Part shown: positions 1 through 7,866 of the stretch, piece by piece
Layout: every line of letters starts with the position of its first letter
How positions within the stretch are numbered: position 1 is the first letter of the stretch
Notes under the pieces: model-generated
Databases searched by the model: none
What the model was told of the DNA's origin: nothing
The model's input: the letters and a program-made list of their open reading frames with translations, nothing else
Position numbers and translations under genes: made by a program
Source of the DNA: Pseudomonas citronellolis
Lineage (GTDB): Bacteria > Pseudomonadota > Gammaproteobacteria > Pseudomonadales > Pseudomonadaceae
NCBI RefSeq assembly: GCF_900112375.1
Contig: NZ_FOLS01000033.1
Location: 1-64,000, forward strand
DNA: 64,000 bases
Reading direction: 5' to 3'

Positions 1-376
1 CGCGATGGCTATCAAGGAACTCTGGATTTACCTGCTGGCACACAACCTGATTCGCCTGATCATGGCGCAATCGGCCTCGATGGCTGACTGCCTACCCCGT
101 GAATTGAGCTTCAAGCACAGCCTCCAGCTATGGCTGGCGTGGCGGCAATTCGACGATGATCCTGACGGAGGTACGACTCTTCGCGGCCTGCTGGTTCTGG
201 TCGCGCAACAGCGTGTCGGCAATCGCTCCGGGCGAGTTGAACCCAGAGCCCTCAAGCGAAGGCCAAAGCCCTACCCATTACTGACTTGCACACGTCAATC
301 TGCTCGGGCAGCGATCAAGAAACACGGTCATCCGAAAAGGGTTAAGTAAGTGCCATTCGGGACGGATCTATTTTCT
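1..376 (+). mobile_element. Right end of an IS4-family insertion sequence
   Basis: The window opens inside an insertion sequence. The transposase stops at 349 and is followed by a short noncoding tail that ends near the stop codon of the neighbouring CoA-transferase gene. The tail (about 350-376, starting gtgccattcggg) is the likely place of the right terminal inverted repeat, but the left end lies outside the window, so neither the repeat nor a target duplication can be confirmed. The exact right border is therefore an estimate. Confidence 0.6.
2..349 (+). CDS. IS4-family transposase, C-terminal part (cut by window start)
   Basis: This is the last 115 or so residues of a DDE transposase of the IS4 type. 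The visible part holds the K-E-L-W-x-Y-L-L-A-x-N-L-I-R helix that carries the catalytic glutamate region of these enzymes, then PRELSFKH, and a basic tail with the typical block VGNRSGRVEPRALKRRPK followed by PYPLLT. The first ATG in view is internal, because family members have some 250-300 further residues upstream. The frame is open to the left edge. The gene ends 27 bases before the stop codon of the convergent CoA-transferase gene. It would catalyse transposition of its own element and plays no part in the catabolic functions next to it. Whether the element is intact cannot be judged from this end alone. Confidence 0.85.
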   Translation, partial: AMAIKELWIYLLAHNLIRLIMAQSASMADCLPRELSFKHSLQLWLAWRQFDDDPDGGTTLRGLLVLVAQQRVGNRSGRVEPRALKRRPKPYPLLTCTRQSARAAIKKHGHPKRVK

Positions 377-1645
377 CTACTCTAAATCTGCCGGTTTTGC
401 CCGCAGCTGCGCCTCCAGCGCCGCGCGGTGTTGCGGATGGGTGACTTCCAGCAGGCATTCCACTCTCTGTCGCAAGGATTTGCCGCGTAGATCAGCGACG
501 CCGTATTCAGTGATGATCAGCCCTGCGTCGCTGCGTGGAATGGTGGCGGGGCCATTGAGCCTGGCGACGATGCGGCTGTTGGCGCCGGCGGTGGAGGGCA
601 GGGCGATGATCGGCAGTCCGCCTCTGGAGCGCTGGGCGCCGCGCAGGAAGTCCAGCGCGCCGCCCACCGCGCCGACGTAGCTGCCGGCGGCGATTTCCGA
701 GTTGACCTGGCCGGTCAGATCCACTTCTACCGCGGAGTTGATCGCCACGAAACGGTCCAGGCTGGCGAGCACGTCCGGGTCGTGGGTGTATGTGGTGGAG
801 CGCAGTTGGATGGCGGGGTTGTCATGGGCGAAGTCGTGGATCACCCGGCTGCCCAGCAGCACGCCACCGATGCTGACGCCACGGTCGCGATTTTTGCGGG
901 CGTTGGTGATGACGCCGGCCTGCATCAGCTGCGCGACGCCATCGCCAAGGCTGCCCGAATGCACGCCAAGGTCACGGTGGCCGCGCAGGGCACCGAGCAC
1001 GGCGTCGGGGATGGCGCCGATGCCCATCTGCAGGGTGGCGCCGTCATCGATCAGCCCGGCGATATGCGCGGCGATACGGGCGTCCGCTTCGCGGATGCGC
1101 GCCGGGGGATTCTCCAGCGGCGGCCGGTCGGTGTGCAGGATGGCGTCGAGGTCCGCATCGCCCAGGGTGCGTTCGCCGAAGGTACGCGGCGCCTGCCGGT
1201 TCACCTCGGCAATGACCACCCGCGCATGGTCCAGCGCTGGCAGCAGGTACTCGTGGGCGATGCCCAGGCTGTAGCGGCCATGGCTGTCGGCGGGCGCCAG
1301 TTGCAGCATCAGCACGTCGATGCGCAGGGCTCCGCTGGCGATCAGACCGGGCAGCTGTGAATAGTGGCAAGGCAGGATGTCGAGTACCCCGGCGTTGCCC
1401 AGTTCGCGGTTGGCGCCGGCGCCGCAGTAGGCGAGGAAATCGACCACGTCGGCATGTTCGGGGCGGCAGGTCCGGCTGCTGGCGATGCCGAGCATGACGC
1501 GGAAGCGGCCGATGCGTGCGCGTTGCTCCATCAGGGCTTGGGTCAGCGGCAGGGGTTCGGCGTTGGCCTGGCCCCAGAGTACGGTATCGCCGGGGCGGAT
1601 CAGCTCACTGAGGTCGAGCGCGTCCGCTTGCAGCAGCATTGGCAT
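377..1645 (-). CDS. Acetyl-CoA hydrolase/transferase family protein (4-hydroxybutyrate CoA-transferase type)
   Basis: The 422-residue product matches the Cat1/4-hydroxybutyrate CoA-transferase family (usually 420-440 residues). Visible landmarks are GIGAIPDAVLGAL (about 208-220), the INSAVEVDLTGQVNSE block (302-317), GAVGGALDF (325-333) and the C-terminal ITEYGVADLRG (378-388). Enzymes of this family move CoA between acetyl- or succinyl-CoA and small acids, or hydrolyse acyl-CoA. Known members include the itaconate CoA-transferase RipA of Yersinia. The segment where I expect the catalytic glutamate (H-S/T-E-M-x-S-D-G) reads HSGSLGDG near 229-236, so the glutamate may be absent. The gene is last in the run catC to MFS, 66 bases after catC, and its stop abuts the insertion sequence. 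It may serve the beta-ketoadipate-type cluster, or the itaconate-like operon at 13.7-16.5 kb. The substrate is not deducible. Confidence 0.8.
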   Translation of the reverse strand: MPMLLQADALDLSELIRPGDTVLWGQANAEPLPLTQALMEQRARIGRFRVMLGIASSRTCRPEHADVVDFLAYCGAGANRELGNAGVLDILPCHYSQLPGLIASGALRIDVLMLQLAPADSHGRYSLGIAHEYLLPALDHARVVIAEVNRQAPRTFGERTLGDADLDAILHTDRPPLENPPARIREADARIAAHIAGLIDDGATLQMGIGAIPDAVLGALRGHRDLGVHSGSLGDGVAQLMQAGVITNARKNRDRGVSIGGVLLGSRVIHDFAHDNPAIQLRSTTYTHDPDVLASLDRFVAINSAVEVDLTGQVNSEIAAGSYVGAVGGALDFLRGAQRSRGGLPIIALPSTAGANSRIVARLNGPATIPRSDAGLIITEYGVADLRGKSLRQRVECLLEVTHPQHRAALEAQLRAKPADLE

Positions 1646-1711
1646 GGCGTGGCCGCATCCTGAAAGTGGTGTGAGGAAGGCGCGGCGGCCCGGGCGGGCC
1701 GCCGGCCGAGG

Positions 1712-1990
1712 TCAGGCGATGGAGGAAGGGTGCCTGGCCAAAGGGGTGACCTGCAGGGTCATGAAGGGAAACAGCGGCAGGCTGGAAAGCAGCGCATGCA
1801 GCTCGTCGTTGCTCTCGACATCGAACACGCTGATGTTCGAGTACTGGCCGACGACCCGCCACAGGTGCGGCCATTTTCCCGATTGCTGGATTTCGATGGC
1901 GCGGGCCTTCTCGGCAGCCTTGATCGCCTCGACTTCTTCGGCCGGGATGTCGCGGGGAATGTTCACGTCCATTCTTACGCAGTACAGCAT
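1712..1990 (-). CDS. catC: Muconolactone delta-isomerase
   Basis: The 92-residue cytoplasmic protein is the size of muconolactone isomerase (about 96 residues) and shows its signature: start MLYCVRMDVNIPRDIP, AEEVEAIKAAEK, the central KWPHLWRVVGQYSNISVFDV, and SNDELHALLSSLPLFPFM near the end. CatC converts muconolactone to 3-oxoadipate enol-lactone in the catechol branch of the beta-ketoadipate pathway. The frame is open upstream, but the start at 1990 is preferred because a GAGGA ribosome site precedes it and the protein then begins like CatC. The gene lies 16 bases downstream of the MFS carrier gene and is probably co-transcribed with it. No muconate cycloisomerase (CatB) or catechol dioxygenase is in the window, so its true lactone substrate may differ from muconolactone. 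Confidence 0.9.
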   Translation of the reverse strand: MLYCVRMDVNIPRDIPAEEVEAIKAAEKARAIEIQQSGKWPHLWRVVGQYSNISVFDVESNDELHALLSSLPLFPFMTLQVTPLARHPSSIA

Positions 1991-2006
1991 GGTGATTCCT
2001 CGGTTT

Positions 2007-3308
2007 TCAGGGTTTGCTCTGGGACAGCTGGGCACCGCTCGAAGGTTGCGGCCCGGTGTCGTCGTTCATGGCCTTGGCGTCGACATCCTGCAGGCGTACG
2101 CCGCGGGTTTCCGGGAGCAGCAGCACGGCGGTGACGGAGAGGGCATAGGCCACCAGGCAGAAGGTGCCGATGGACTGGGCCAGGCCGATCTGCTCGGAGA
2201 GCACGCCGACGCCGGCGATGGAGAGCGCGCCCAGGGACTTGCCCAGGTTGTAGGAGAACCCCATGCAGGTGGTGCGCACGTGGGTGGGGAAGAGTTCGCT
2301 GAGGAACGGGCCGAGCACTGCGAAGATGCCGGTGGCGAAAGCGCCCACCGGGAAGGCCATGGCCATCAGCAGCGTCGTGCTCATCGGCACCAGCATATAG
2401 ACCACGGTGAAGATCCATGCGCCCACGCTGAACAGCAGCAGTGCCGGGCGGCGGCCGTAGCGGTCGGCCAGCCAGGCGGTGACCACGAAGCCGGCGAAGG
2501 CGCCCGCGCACATGATCAGCATGGTGAAGATCACCGGGCCGGGCTTGAGGCCGCGCACCGAGACCATCAGGGTCGGCAGCCAGGCCATGATGGTATAGGC
2601 CGCTGCCTGCAGGCCGGTGACCAGTACCGCGCCGAGCAGGGTCAGGCGGATCACGTTGGGACGGAAGGCGGAGAGCATCGAGGCCCTTTCTTCGACCTTG
2701 GCGGTGGCCTGCTTGTAGATCTCCGGGTCCTTGACGTGCCGGCGTATGAACAGCACGAAGCCGGCCGGGATCACGCCGACCCAGAAGGCTGCGCGCCAGG
2801 CCATCTCCTGGGGCAGCCAGGCGAGCAGGGCGGTCATGATCACCGCTGCCGCCGCCCAGCCCAGGGCAAACCCGCTCTGCACGAAGCCCAGCGCCTTGCC
2901 GCGGTGTTCCGGGCGGATGACCTCGGCCATCAGTGCCGCGCCGACTGCCCATTCGCCGCCGAAGCCCAGGCCTTGCAGGGTGCGAATCACCAGCATCTGC
3001 TCGTAGCTCTGGGTGAAGCCGGCGATGAAACCGAACAGGGTGAACCAGCAGATGGTGAAGATGAGGATGCGTACGCGGCCGTAGCGATCGCTGAGGATGC
3101 CGGCGATCCAGCCACCGAAGGAGGCCGAGAGCAGCGCGGCGGTACCGAGGACGCCGGCCTCGCCCTTGGAGATCTGCCAGACCGCCATCAGCGCCGGCAG
3201 CAGGAAGCTGAACATCTGGGCGTCGTAGGTATCCAGCGCCCAGCCGGAGAAGCAGGCCCAGAAGGTCTTGCGCTCCTGCCGGGAGCCGGATTTGTACCAG
3301 TCGAACAT
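2007..3308 (-). CDS. MFS transporter, aromatic acid:H+ symporter-like
   Basis: The 433-residue integral membrane protein has twelve predicted helices and the major facilitator landmarks: the D-x-Y-D region GWALDTYDAQMFSF in helix 1, the loop 2-3 motif SDRYGRVR, the repeat of this motif ADRYGRRP in the second half, and the PETRG ending of helix 12. The pattern places it with the aromatic-acid:H+ symporters and the related sialate/muconate carriers. The likely start at 3308 (MFDWYKSGSRQERKTFW) gives the usual short cytoplasmic N-terminus; an upstream in-frame ATG at 3368 lacks a good ribosome site. It probably brings the acid substrate of this cluster through the inner membrane, with the OprD porin at 12.2 kb serving the outer membrane. 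It heads a unit with catC and the CoA-transferase. Substrate identity is inferred from context only. Confidence 0.85.
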   Translation of the reverse strand: MFDWYKSGSRQERKTFWACFSGWALDTYDAQMFSFLLPALMAVWQISKGEAGVLGTAALLSASFGGWIAGILSDRYGRVRILIFTICWFTLFGFIAGFTQSYEQMLVIRTLQGLGFGGEWAVGAALMAEVIRPEHRGKALGFVQSGFALGWAAAAVIMTALLAWLPQEMAWRAAFWVGVIPAGFVLFIRRHVKDPEIYKQATAKVEERASMLSAFRPNVIRLTLLGAVLVTGLQAAAYTIMAWLPTLMVSVRGLKPGPVIFTMLIMCAGAFAGFVVTAWLADRYGRRPALLLFSVGAWIFTVVYMLVPMSTTLLMAMAFPVGAFATGIFAVLGPFLSELFPTHVRTTCMGFSYNLGKSLGALSIAGVGVLSEQIGLAQSIGTFCLVAYALSVTAVLLLPETRGVRLQDVDAKAMNDDTGPQPSSGAQLSQSKP

Positions 3309-3488
3309 GGTGATTACCGTCCTTATTGTTATTGGGTGTCGGCTCATGGCTCGGAGCCACGACTTCATTGTTGGGGAGTGCCTGTCGTTGCGAGCAGATC
3401 GCCAGGTGGAGCCGGCAGGGGCGCGCCGAGGCGTCAGTTCGTGGTACGAGCATGCGGCAGATTGCTGCGTGCGCCCATTTGCCTTTGC

Positions 3489-3516
3489 GAAAGCCTGCCT
3501 TTCGGCCGTGCTAAGC
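3489..3516. promoter_or_regulatory. Candidate regulatory site upstream of MFS-catC operon
   Basis: The sequence GAAAGCCTGCCTT followed by GTGCTAAGC recurs in nearly the same form at 12001-12027, upstream of the thiolase operon. Both lie 5' of minus-strand transcription units of the same catabolic cluster. It may bind the LysR regulator encoded at 7889-8791. This is pattern matching by eye without statistical support. Confidence 0.35.
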
Positions 3517-3518
3517 GA

Positions 3519-4406
3519 TCAGTCGGTCCTCGGCGAAATCAGCAGGTCCTGGGCCATGCTGGCGATCAGGCGGCCGTCGCGGCAGTAGATGTGCACCAGT
3601 GCCAGGCCGCGCCCGGCCAGGCTGCGGGTGGCCTGGCTGACGAACAGCAGCCAGTCGTCGCAGGCCGGTTCGGGCGTGTGGAACCAGAGCGTGTGGTTGA
3701 GGTTGGCGACATAGTGGTGTTGCCACAGTTCGTGCATGCCCAACGGTGGCGCCAGGGCGCCGTTGAACCAGCAGTCGGACAGGTACGCCAGCGCCGCGTG
3801 GTGCAGACAGCCCTCGGCGGTCAACGGCTGCAGCAGGCGCACCCAGTAGGCGATCTCGTTCCGTGGCGGTGAACCGGCGAAGCAGGCCTCCGGGTTCACC
3901 GGGCGGATGTCCAGTAACGGTTGCCCGGTGAAGCGTACCTGCAGCGCCTCGCCCTGGCCGGGGTAGCGTTCGGCCAGTTCGCGCAGATCGGGCAGGCTCT
4001 CCGCTGGCGGGACCTCGCGATCCAGGCGCGGTACAGGTTCGAGCGTTTCTCCAGGGTTCTGGAAGGTCGCATGGGCGCTGAGCACCAGCGAGGTGCCCTG
4101 CACGCCATAGATGTGCCGGCTGGAAAAGCGCCGGCCGTCCTGCAACGCCTCGACCTTGTATTCCAGAGCCCCCTCGGGACGGGCACCTTGCAGGAAGGTG
4201 GCCTGCAGGGTACTGGGCACGCGCTGCGGGGTTGTCTGCGCGGCGGCCCAGAGGGCCTGGCCGAGTAGCTGCCCGGCGTAGACGCGGCCATTGGCGTTGC
4301 TGTCGTTGACGGTGCTGCGGAAGGTGTCCTGCGGGCCGTCTTCCAGGCTCAGCAGTTCCGTCAGGTCGCCCTGGTCCCAGGGCTGGGCACGGTCGAAGGT
4401 GGCCAC
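3519..4406 (-). CDS. tesB: Acyl-CoA thioesterase II (TesB family)
   Basis: The 295-residue product has the double hot-dog fold of TesB. The first half holds NGRVYAGQLLGQALWAA (about 39-55). The second half carries the three residues known to be catalytic in E. coli TesB: the aspartate in YLSD (211), the threonine in NHT (239), and the glutamine in MAQ (286) after the conserved GRGLALVHIYCRDGRLIAS. It hydrolyses acyl-CoA to free acid and CoA in the cytoplasm. The gene starts 10 bases after the stop of pcaJ and must be co-transcribed with pcaIJ. A thioesterase in a CoA-transferase operon may release CoA trapped in dead-end acyl-CoA or free 3-oxoadipate-like acids. The C-terminus SPRTD is normal, and the length equals that of family members (about 285-295). 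Confidence 0.88.
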   Translation of the reverse strand: MATFDRAQPWDQGDLTELLSLEDGPQDTFRSTVNDSNANGRVYAGQLLGQALWAAAQTTPQRVPSTLQATFLQGARPEGALEYKVEALQDGRRFSSRHIYGVQGTSLVLSAHATFQNPGETLEPVPRLDREVPPAESLPDLRELAERYPGQGEALQVRFTGQPLLDIRPVNPEACFAGSPPRNEIAYWVRLLQPLTAEGCLHHAALAYLSDCWFNGALAPPLGMHELWQHHYVANLNHTLWFHTPEPACDDWLLFVSQATRSLAGRGLALVHIYCRDGRLIASMAQDLLISPRTD

Positions 4407-4416
4407 GCTGCCGTCC

Positions 4417-5121
4417 TCAGGCCGAACTGCCCAGGGCGCGTTCGGCGCTCGGGCTCAGGGCTCTCGCGGGGTGGCTGGCGAGAGTGGAGAAATCCAGCGG
4501 GATCGGCGTGACCTCCTGCAATGCCTGGGCCGTGGTCTCGCCCACCAGCTCGATGACCTGCACGCCGTTGGCGGTTATATCCAGGGTGGCGAGGTCGGTG
4601 TAGACGCGGCTGACGCAGCCGATCCCGGTGAGCGGGTAGGTGCAGCGTTGGATCAACTTGCATTCGCCGTTCTTGGCCAGGTGCTCCATCATCACGAAGA
4701 TGCGCTTGGCGCCGATGGCCAGGTCCATGGCGCCGCCGACGGCGGGGATCGCATCCGGCGAGCCGGTGTGCCAGTTGGCCAGGTCGCCGTTGGCGGCGAC
4801 CTGGAAGGCGCCCAGCACGCAGATGTCCAGGTGGCCGCCGCGCATCATGCCGAAGGAGTCGGCGTGGTGGAAGAACGCTGCGCCCGGCGCCAGGCAGATC
4901 GGCTCCTTGCCGGCGTTGATCATGTCCCAGTCTTCCTCGCCCGGCCTGGCGCCGGTCCAGCGGCCGAGCACGCCGTTCTCGCTGTGCAGGAAGATGTCCT
5001 TGTCCGCCGGCAGGTGGTTGGCCACCAGGGTCGGCAAACCGATGCCCAGGTTGACGTATGCGCCTTCGGGGATGTCGCGGGCCACGCGGGCGGCCATGGC
5101 GTTGCGGGTCTGTTTGTCCAT
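4417..5121 (-). CDS. pcaJ: 3-oxoadipate CoA-transferase subunit B
   Basis: The 234-residue protein is the beta subunit of a class I CoA-transferase. The catalytic glutamate lies in HSENGVLG (E48), the residue that forms the glutamyl-CoA intermediate. GAYVNLGIGLPTLVAN (20-35) and the FFHHADSFGMMRGGH segment are typical of PcaJ/ScoB. With PcaI it transfers CoA from succinyl-CoA to 3-oxoadipate, the step before thiolytic cleavage. The start at 5121 is two bases after the pcaI stop, and the protein then begins MDKQTRNAMAARVA as expected. The C-terminus is longer than that of P. putida PcaJ by some 20 residues (ends RALSPSAERALGSSA). The substrate could also be another 3-oxoacid such as acetoacetate, which members of this family share. 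Confidence 0.9.
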   Translation of the reverse strand: MDKQTRNAMAARVARDIPEGAYVNLGIGLPTLVANHLPADKDIFLHSENGVLGRWTGARPGEEDWDMINAGKEPICLAPGAAFFHHADSFGMMRGGHLDICVLGAFQVAANGDLANWHTGSPDAIPAVGGAMDLAIGAKRIFVMMEHLAKNGECKLIQRCTYPLTGIGCVSRVYTDLATLDITANGVQVIELVGETTAQALQEVTPIPLDFSTLASHPARALSPSAERALGSSA

Positions 5122-5123
5122 GC

Positions 5124-5813
5124 TCAACCTGCCTGACTGTGGGCGATGGCGCGGGTGCGCTGCACGATGCGTTTGACGAAGATGCCTGGGGTGACCACCT
5201 GCTCCGGGTCGATCTCGCCCAGGGCGCAGATGCGGCCCACCGAGGCGATGGTGTGGCGCGCGGCCATGGCCATCACCGGGCTGAAGTTGCGCGCGGTCTT
5301 GCGGTACACCAGGTTGCCCCAGCGGTCGCCGATCTCGGCGTTGATCAGCGCGTAGTCGACGTGGATCGGGGTTTCGAACACGTAGTGGCGGCCGTCGATC
5401 AGGCGGGTTTCCTTGCCTTCGGCGAGCAGGGTGCCGTAGCCGGTGGGGGTGAAGAACCCGCCGATGCCGCAGCCGGCGGCGCGCAGGCGCTCGGCGAGGT
5501 TGCCCTGGGGGACGATCTCCAGCTCGATCCTGCCGGCACGGTACAGTTCCTCGAACACGTGGGAACCGACCATGCGCGGGTAGGAGCAGAGAATACGGCG
5601 CACGCGGCCGGCCTTGAGCAGGGCGGCCAGGCCGGTATCGCCCTGGCCGGCGTTGTTGCTCACCAGGGTGAGGTCGCGCGCGCCCTGGGCGATCAGCGCA
5701 TCGATCAGGTCCTCGGGCATCCCGGCGCCGCCGAAGCCGCCCACGGCGATGATCGCGCCGTCGGGAATCTCGGCCAGCGCCTGGGCGGCACTGGGGCAAA
5801 GCTTGTCGATCAT
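5124..5813 (-). CDS. pcaI: 3-oxoadipate CoA-transferase subunit A
   Basis: The 229-residue alpha subunit carries the CoA-binding loop GGFGGAGMP (25-33) and the long family signature through VSNNAGQGDTGLAALL, LYRAGRIELEIVPQGNLAER and FFTPTGYGTLLAEGKE. It closely follows P. putida PcaI over its full length. It forms the alpha2beta2 or alpha-beta enzyme with the next gene product and supplies the acceptor-acid and CoA site. It is first gene of the pcaI-pcaJ-tesB unit. The region upstream (5814-5997) holds a TTAA-N7-TTAA dyad at 5937-5951 that resembles a site before the cyclase gene, so the same LysR regulator may act on both. The start at 5813 matches the N-terminus of PcaI (MINK in P. putida, MIDK here). 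Confidence 0.9.
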   Translation of the reverse strand: MIDKLCPSAAQALAEIPDGAIIAVGGFGGAGMPEDLIDALIAQGARDLTLVSNNAGQGDTGLAALLKAGRVRRILCSYPRMVGSHVFEELYRAGRIELEIVPQGNLAERLRAAGCGIGGFFTPTGYGTLLAEGKETRLIDGRHYVFETPIHVDYALINAEIGDRWGNLVYRKTARNFSPVMAMAARHTIASVGRICALGEIDPEQVVTPGIFVKRIVQRTRAIAHSQAG

Positions 5814-5925
5814 GACTGCGGGTCCTTTTTCGTTTTCATCGCAGGCGGATGCGGCCTTTTCCGGCCTTCATCGCGCCTGGAAACCAGCTTGCCAGCGCGC
5901 CCTGGGGGTCACAATTTCAGTCTGC

Positions 5926-5951
5926 GGAAGGGGTGTTTAACCGCGGATTAA
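5926..5951. promoter_or_regulatory. Candidate LysR operator upstream of pcaIJ-tesB
   Basis: The segment GGAAGGGGTGTTTAACC followed by GCGGATTAA contains the dyad TTAA-N7-TTAA (5937-5951). It aligns base for base over about 26 positions, with most identical, to 7867-7892 upstream of the cyclase operon, in the same orientation and about 115-125 bases before each start codon. This is typical of a LysR-type recognition site, but binding is inferred. Confidence 0.45.
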
Positions 5952-5955
5952 CAAG

Positions 5956-5986
5956 CTGCTGGCCTGCTGATGAGGCGGGCCAGCAG
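5956..5986 (-). terminator. Possible terminator hairpin after SDR gene
   Basis: A 9-bp stem (CTGCTGGCC/GGCCAGCAG) follows the stop codon of the minus-strand SDR gene at 5998. Only a weak T-rich tail (CTTGTTAA) follows, so it is an imperfect intrinsic terminator. It also lies next to the candidate operator of pcaI. Confidence 0.35.
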
Positions 5987-5997
5987 GGTGAGGCAGG

Positions 5998-6699
5998 TCA
6001 GACGGCGGCTACACCGACGGTCATGCCACCGCACACGTAGAGCACCTGGCCGGTGACGAAGCCGGCGCGCGCATCGAGGAAGAACGAGGCCGCCTGGGCG
6101 ATGTCGTCCGGCACGCCCAGGCGCTTGACCGGCACGCTGTCGATGATCGCCCGGGTGCGGGGGCTATCCGGCGGATTGGCGCGCTCGAACAGCTCGGTAC
6201 GGATGGGGCCGGGGCCGATGGCATTGGCGGTGATGCCATGCCGGCCCAGCTCCAGCGCCCAGACGCGGGTCATGCCCAGCAAACCGGCCTTGGTGGCCGC
6301 GTAGGCGCTGCGCAGCTCCTTGCCCAGCGCGGCGCGCGAGGACATGTTGAGGATGCGCCCGAAGCCGGCGTCCTTCATGCCCGGCAGCAGCGCCTGCATG
6401 CATTGCAGCGAGCAGCGCACATTCAGCGCCCAGACCCGCTGCAGTTCTTCGAGGCTTTGCTCGTCTGCGGGGTTGGGGCAGACCATGCCGACGTTGTTCA
6501 CCAGGCGGGTGATCGGGCCAGCGGCCAGGGCCTGTTCCAGGGCGGAGGCAGTGGCGGCGGGGTCGGTGAGGTCGGCGATCAGGCCGTCGCCGATTCGGTC
6601 GATGATCACCGGTTCGAATCCGTCCTCGCGGCAGCGTTGGGCGATGGCCGCGCCGATACCGGAGGCGCCTCCGGTAATGAGCACGCGTTCTCTGGGCAT
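5998..6699 (-). CDS. SDR family oxidoreductase
   Basis: The 233-residue protein is a classical short-chain dehydrogenase/reductase. The nucleotide-binding motif is TGGASGIG (9-16), the structural NNAG motif reads NNVG (68-71), and the catalytic set is S120/S121, Y133 and K137 in YAATK. An aspartate at the end of beta-2 (IIDR, about 32-35) favours NAD(H) over NADP(H). It would interconvert a hydroxyl and a keto group in the cytoplasm. It starts 12 bases after the cyclase-family gene, so the two form one operon and probably act on successive intermediates. The C-terminus is slightly short for the family (usually 245-260) because the N-terminal strand region between TGGASGIG and the first aspartate is compact. 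The substrate is unknown. Confidence 0.85.
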   Translation of the reverse strand: MPRERVLITGGASGIGAAIAQRCREDGFEPVIIDRIGDGLIADLTDPAATASALEQALAAGPITRLVNNVGMVCPNPADEQSLEELQRVWALNVRCSLQCMQALLPGMKDAGFGRILNMSSRAALGKELRSAYAATKAGLLGMTRVWALELGRHGITANAIGPGPIRTELFERANPPDSPRTRAIIDSVPVKRLGVPDDIAQAASFFLDARAGFVTGQVLYVCGGMTVGVAAV

Positions 6700-6711
6700 G
6701 ATGGAACTCCG

Positions 6712-7764
6712 TCAGACTGTGGCGATGGGGTTGAGCGGGGCGCCCACGGCGCCGGGCAGGCGCAGCGGCGGGGCGGTAAGCAGGAAGCGGTTGCGGCCGT
6801 TGGCGCGCAGCCAGTTGGCCAGCGGCGTGAGGTGCCAGAGCTCGCCCAGGTGCACCCCAAGCTTGAACAGGCAGTGGTGGTGCAGCGGCATCACCGAGCA
6901 ACAATCACCGGCATGGCCGGCGGGGAAGACTTCCACCGAGTAGTTGTCGGCGGCGATGGCCACCAGGTTGCTGTCGGTGATCCAGTTCAGCAGCCGCGAA
7001 TCGTGGCCGTCGAGCACGGCGGCCAGCCGATCCAGTTCCGCTGGGTCGGGGTTGCGGTTCATCCCCAGTAGGGCTTCGGCGTAACCGGTATGCAGGCAGA
7101 CGATGTCGCCGGCCTCGACTTCCACCTTGTCGGCGTCCATCACCCGCATCAGCTCGTCGTAGCCGATGTGCGTGCGTTCGAGGCCGAAGTGGTGGTGCAG
7201 GTCGATCAGCACGCCGCGGCCCTGCACGCAGGTCTCGGCCATGCGCTCGATGCCCAGCGCGTGGGCGCAGGAGGTGCTGTGGGGTTTGATCGGCCCGGCG
7301 ATGCCGCAGTCCTGGAGGTTGCTGGGGCCTTCGACGTCGCCGCCGGCGCTGAAGCCGTTGTAGTACAGCGGTTCGGGCACACCGTCGTCATCGGCGTCGA
7401 ACAGCGCGCCGACGTGGGAGAGCGCGTCCCATTGCGTGGAGTACTGCAGGTGGAGGATCGCCAGGTCGTCGCTGAGCACGTCGGGGCGGCCTTCCTGGAT
7501 CCACTGGTACTGGTAATTCATGTTGACCCCGCCCTTGCGCAGCAGCGGGCGCAGGATCGGCGGCAGGCGGTTGACGTTCATCGCGTTGCCGCCCGGGTAG
7601 TCCAGCGGCAGGCTGAGGCAGAAGGCTAGCCCCTCGCGCACTTCGGCGATGCCCTGCAGCACCTTCTGCGGCGTCAGCAGGTTCAGCCGGCCCCTCTGGT
7701 CGTCGGGGCCGAAGTCGCCCCAGTTGGAGCCCTCGGGGCGTTTCTTCCAGCGTTTTTCGGCCAT
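6712..7764 (-). CDS. Cyclase family protein (kynurenine formamidase-like metal hydrolase)
   Basis: The 350-residue product belongs to the cyclase family (PF04199), metal-dependent hydrolases that include bacterial kynurenine formamidase and isatin hydrolase. The metal-site region, HxGTHxDxPxH in the canonical family, is represented by STQWDALSHVG (about 109-119), as in the longer cyclase-like subgroup. A histidine-rich segment GVLIDLHHHFG and the later PLHHHCLFKLGVHLGELWHL fit the second half. Such enzymes open amide or lactone-like rings by hydrolysis. It is first in a two-gene unit with the SDR, and a dyad-containing candidate operator lies about 115 bases upstream. In a cluster with CatC-, PcaD- and metallo-beta-lactamase-like genes but no ring-cleavage oxygenase, it may generate an open-chain acid from a cyclic substrate. 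This role is inference. Confidence 0.8.
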   Translation of the reverse strand: MAEKRWKKRPEGSNWGDFGPDDQRGRLNLLTPQKVLQGIAEVREGLAFCLSLPLDYPGGNAMNVNRLPPILRPLLRKGGVNMNYQYQWIQEGRPDVLSDDLAILHLQYSTQWDALSHVGALFDADDDGVPEPLYYNGFSAGGDVEGPSNLQDCGIAGPIKPHSTSCAHALGIERMAETCVQGRGVLIDLHHHFGLERTHIGYDELMRVMDADKVEVEAGDIVCLHTGYAEALLGMNRNPDPAELDRLAAVLDGHDSRLLNWITDSNLVAIAADNYSVEVFPAGHAGDCCSVMPLHHHCLFKLGVHLGELWHLTPLANWLRANGRNRFLLTAPPLRLPGAVGAPLNPIATV

Positions 7765-7866
7765 GGGTGGTCCTTGTCATTGTTGGTTGCGGAGCGCCCT
7801 GGAACGTGGCGCGTCCTTGTGCAACAAGGCTCCCAGACTCGTTTGGGGTGGACAATTGGCCTCTTC

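Noticed and set aside
1485-3872. A very long open frame (about 795 codons) on the plus strand, opposite the MFS carrier and catC genes
   Set aside because: The frame is a shadow of high-GC genes on the opposite strand. It has biased composition rich in histidine, glycine, alanine and glutamine, no recognisable domain, and the minus-strand proteins have full family motifs.
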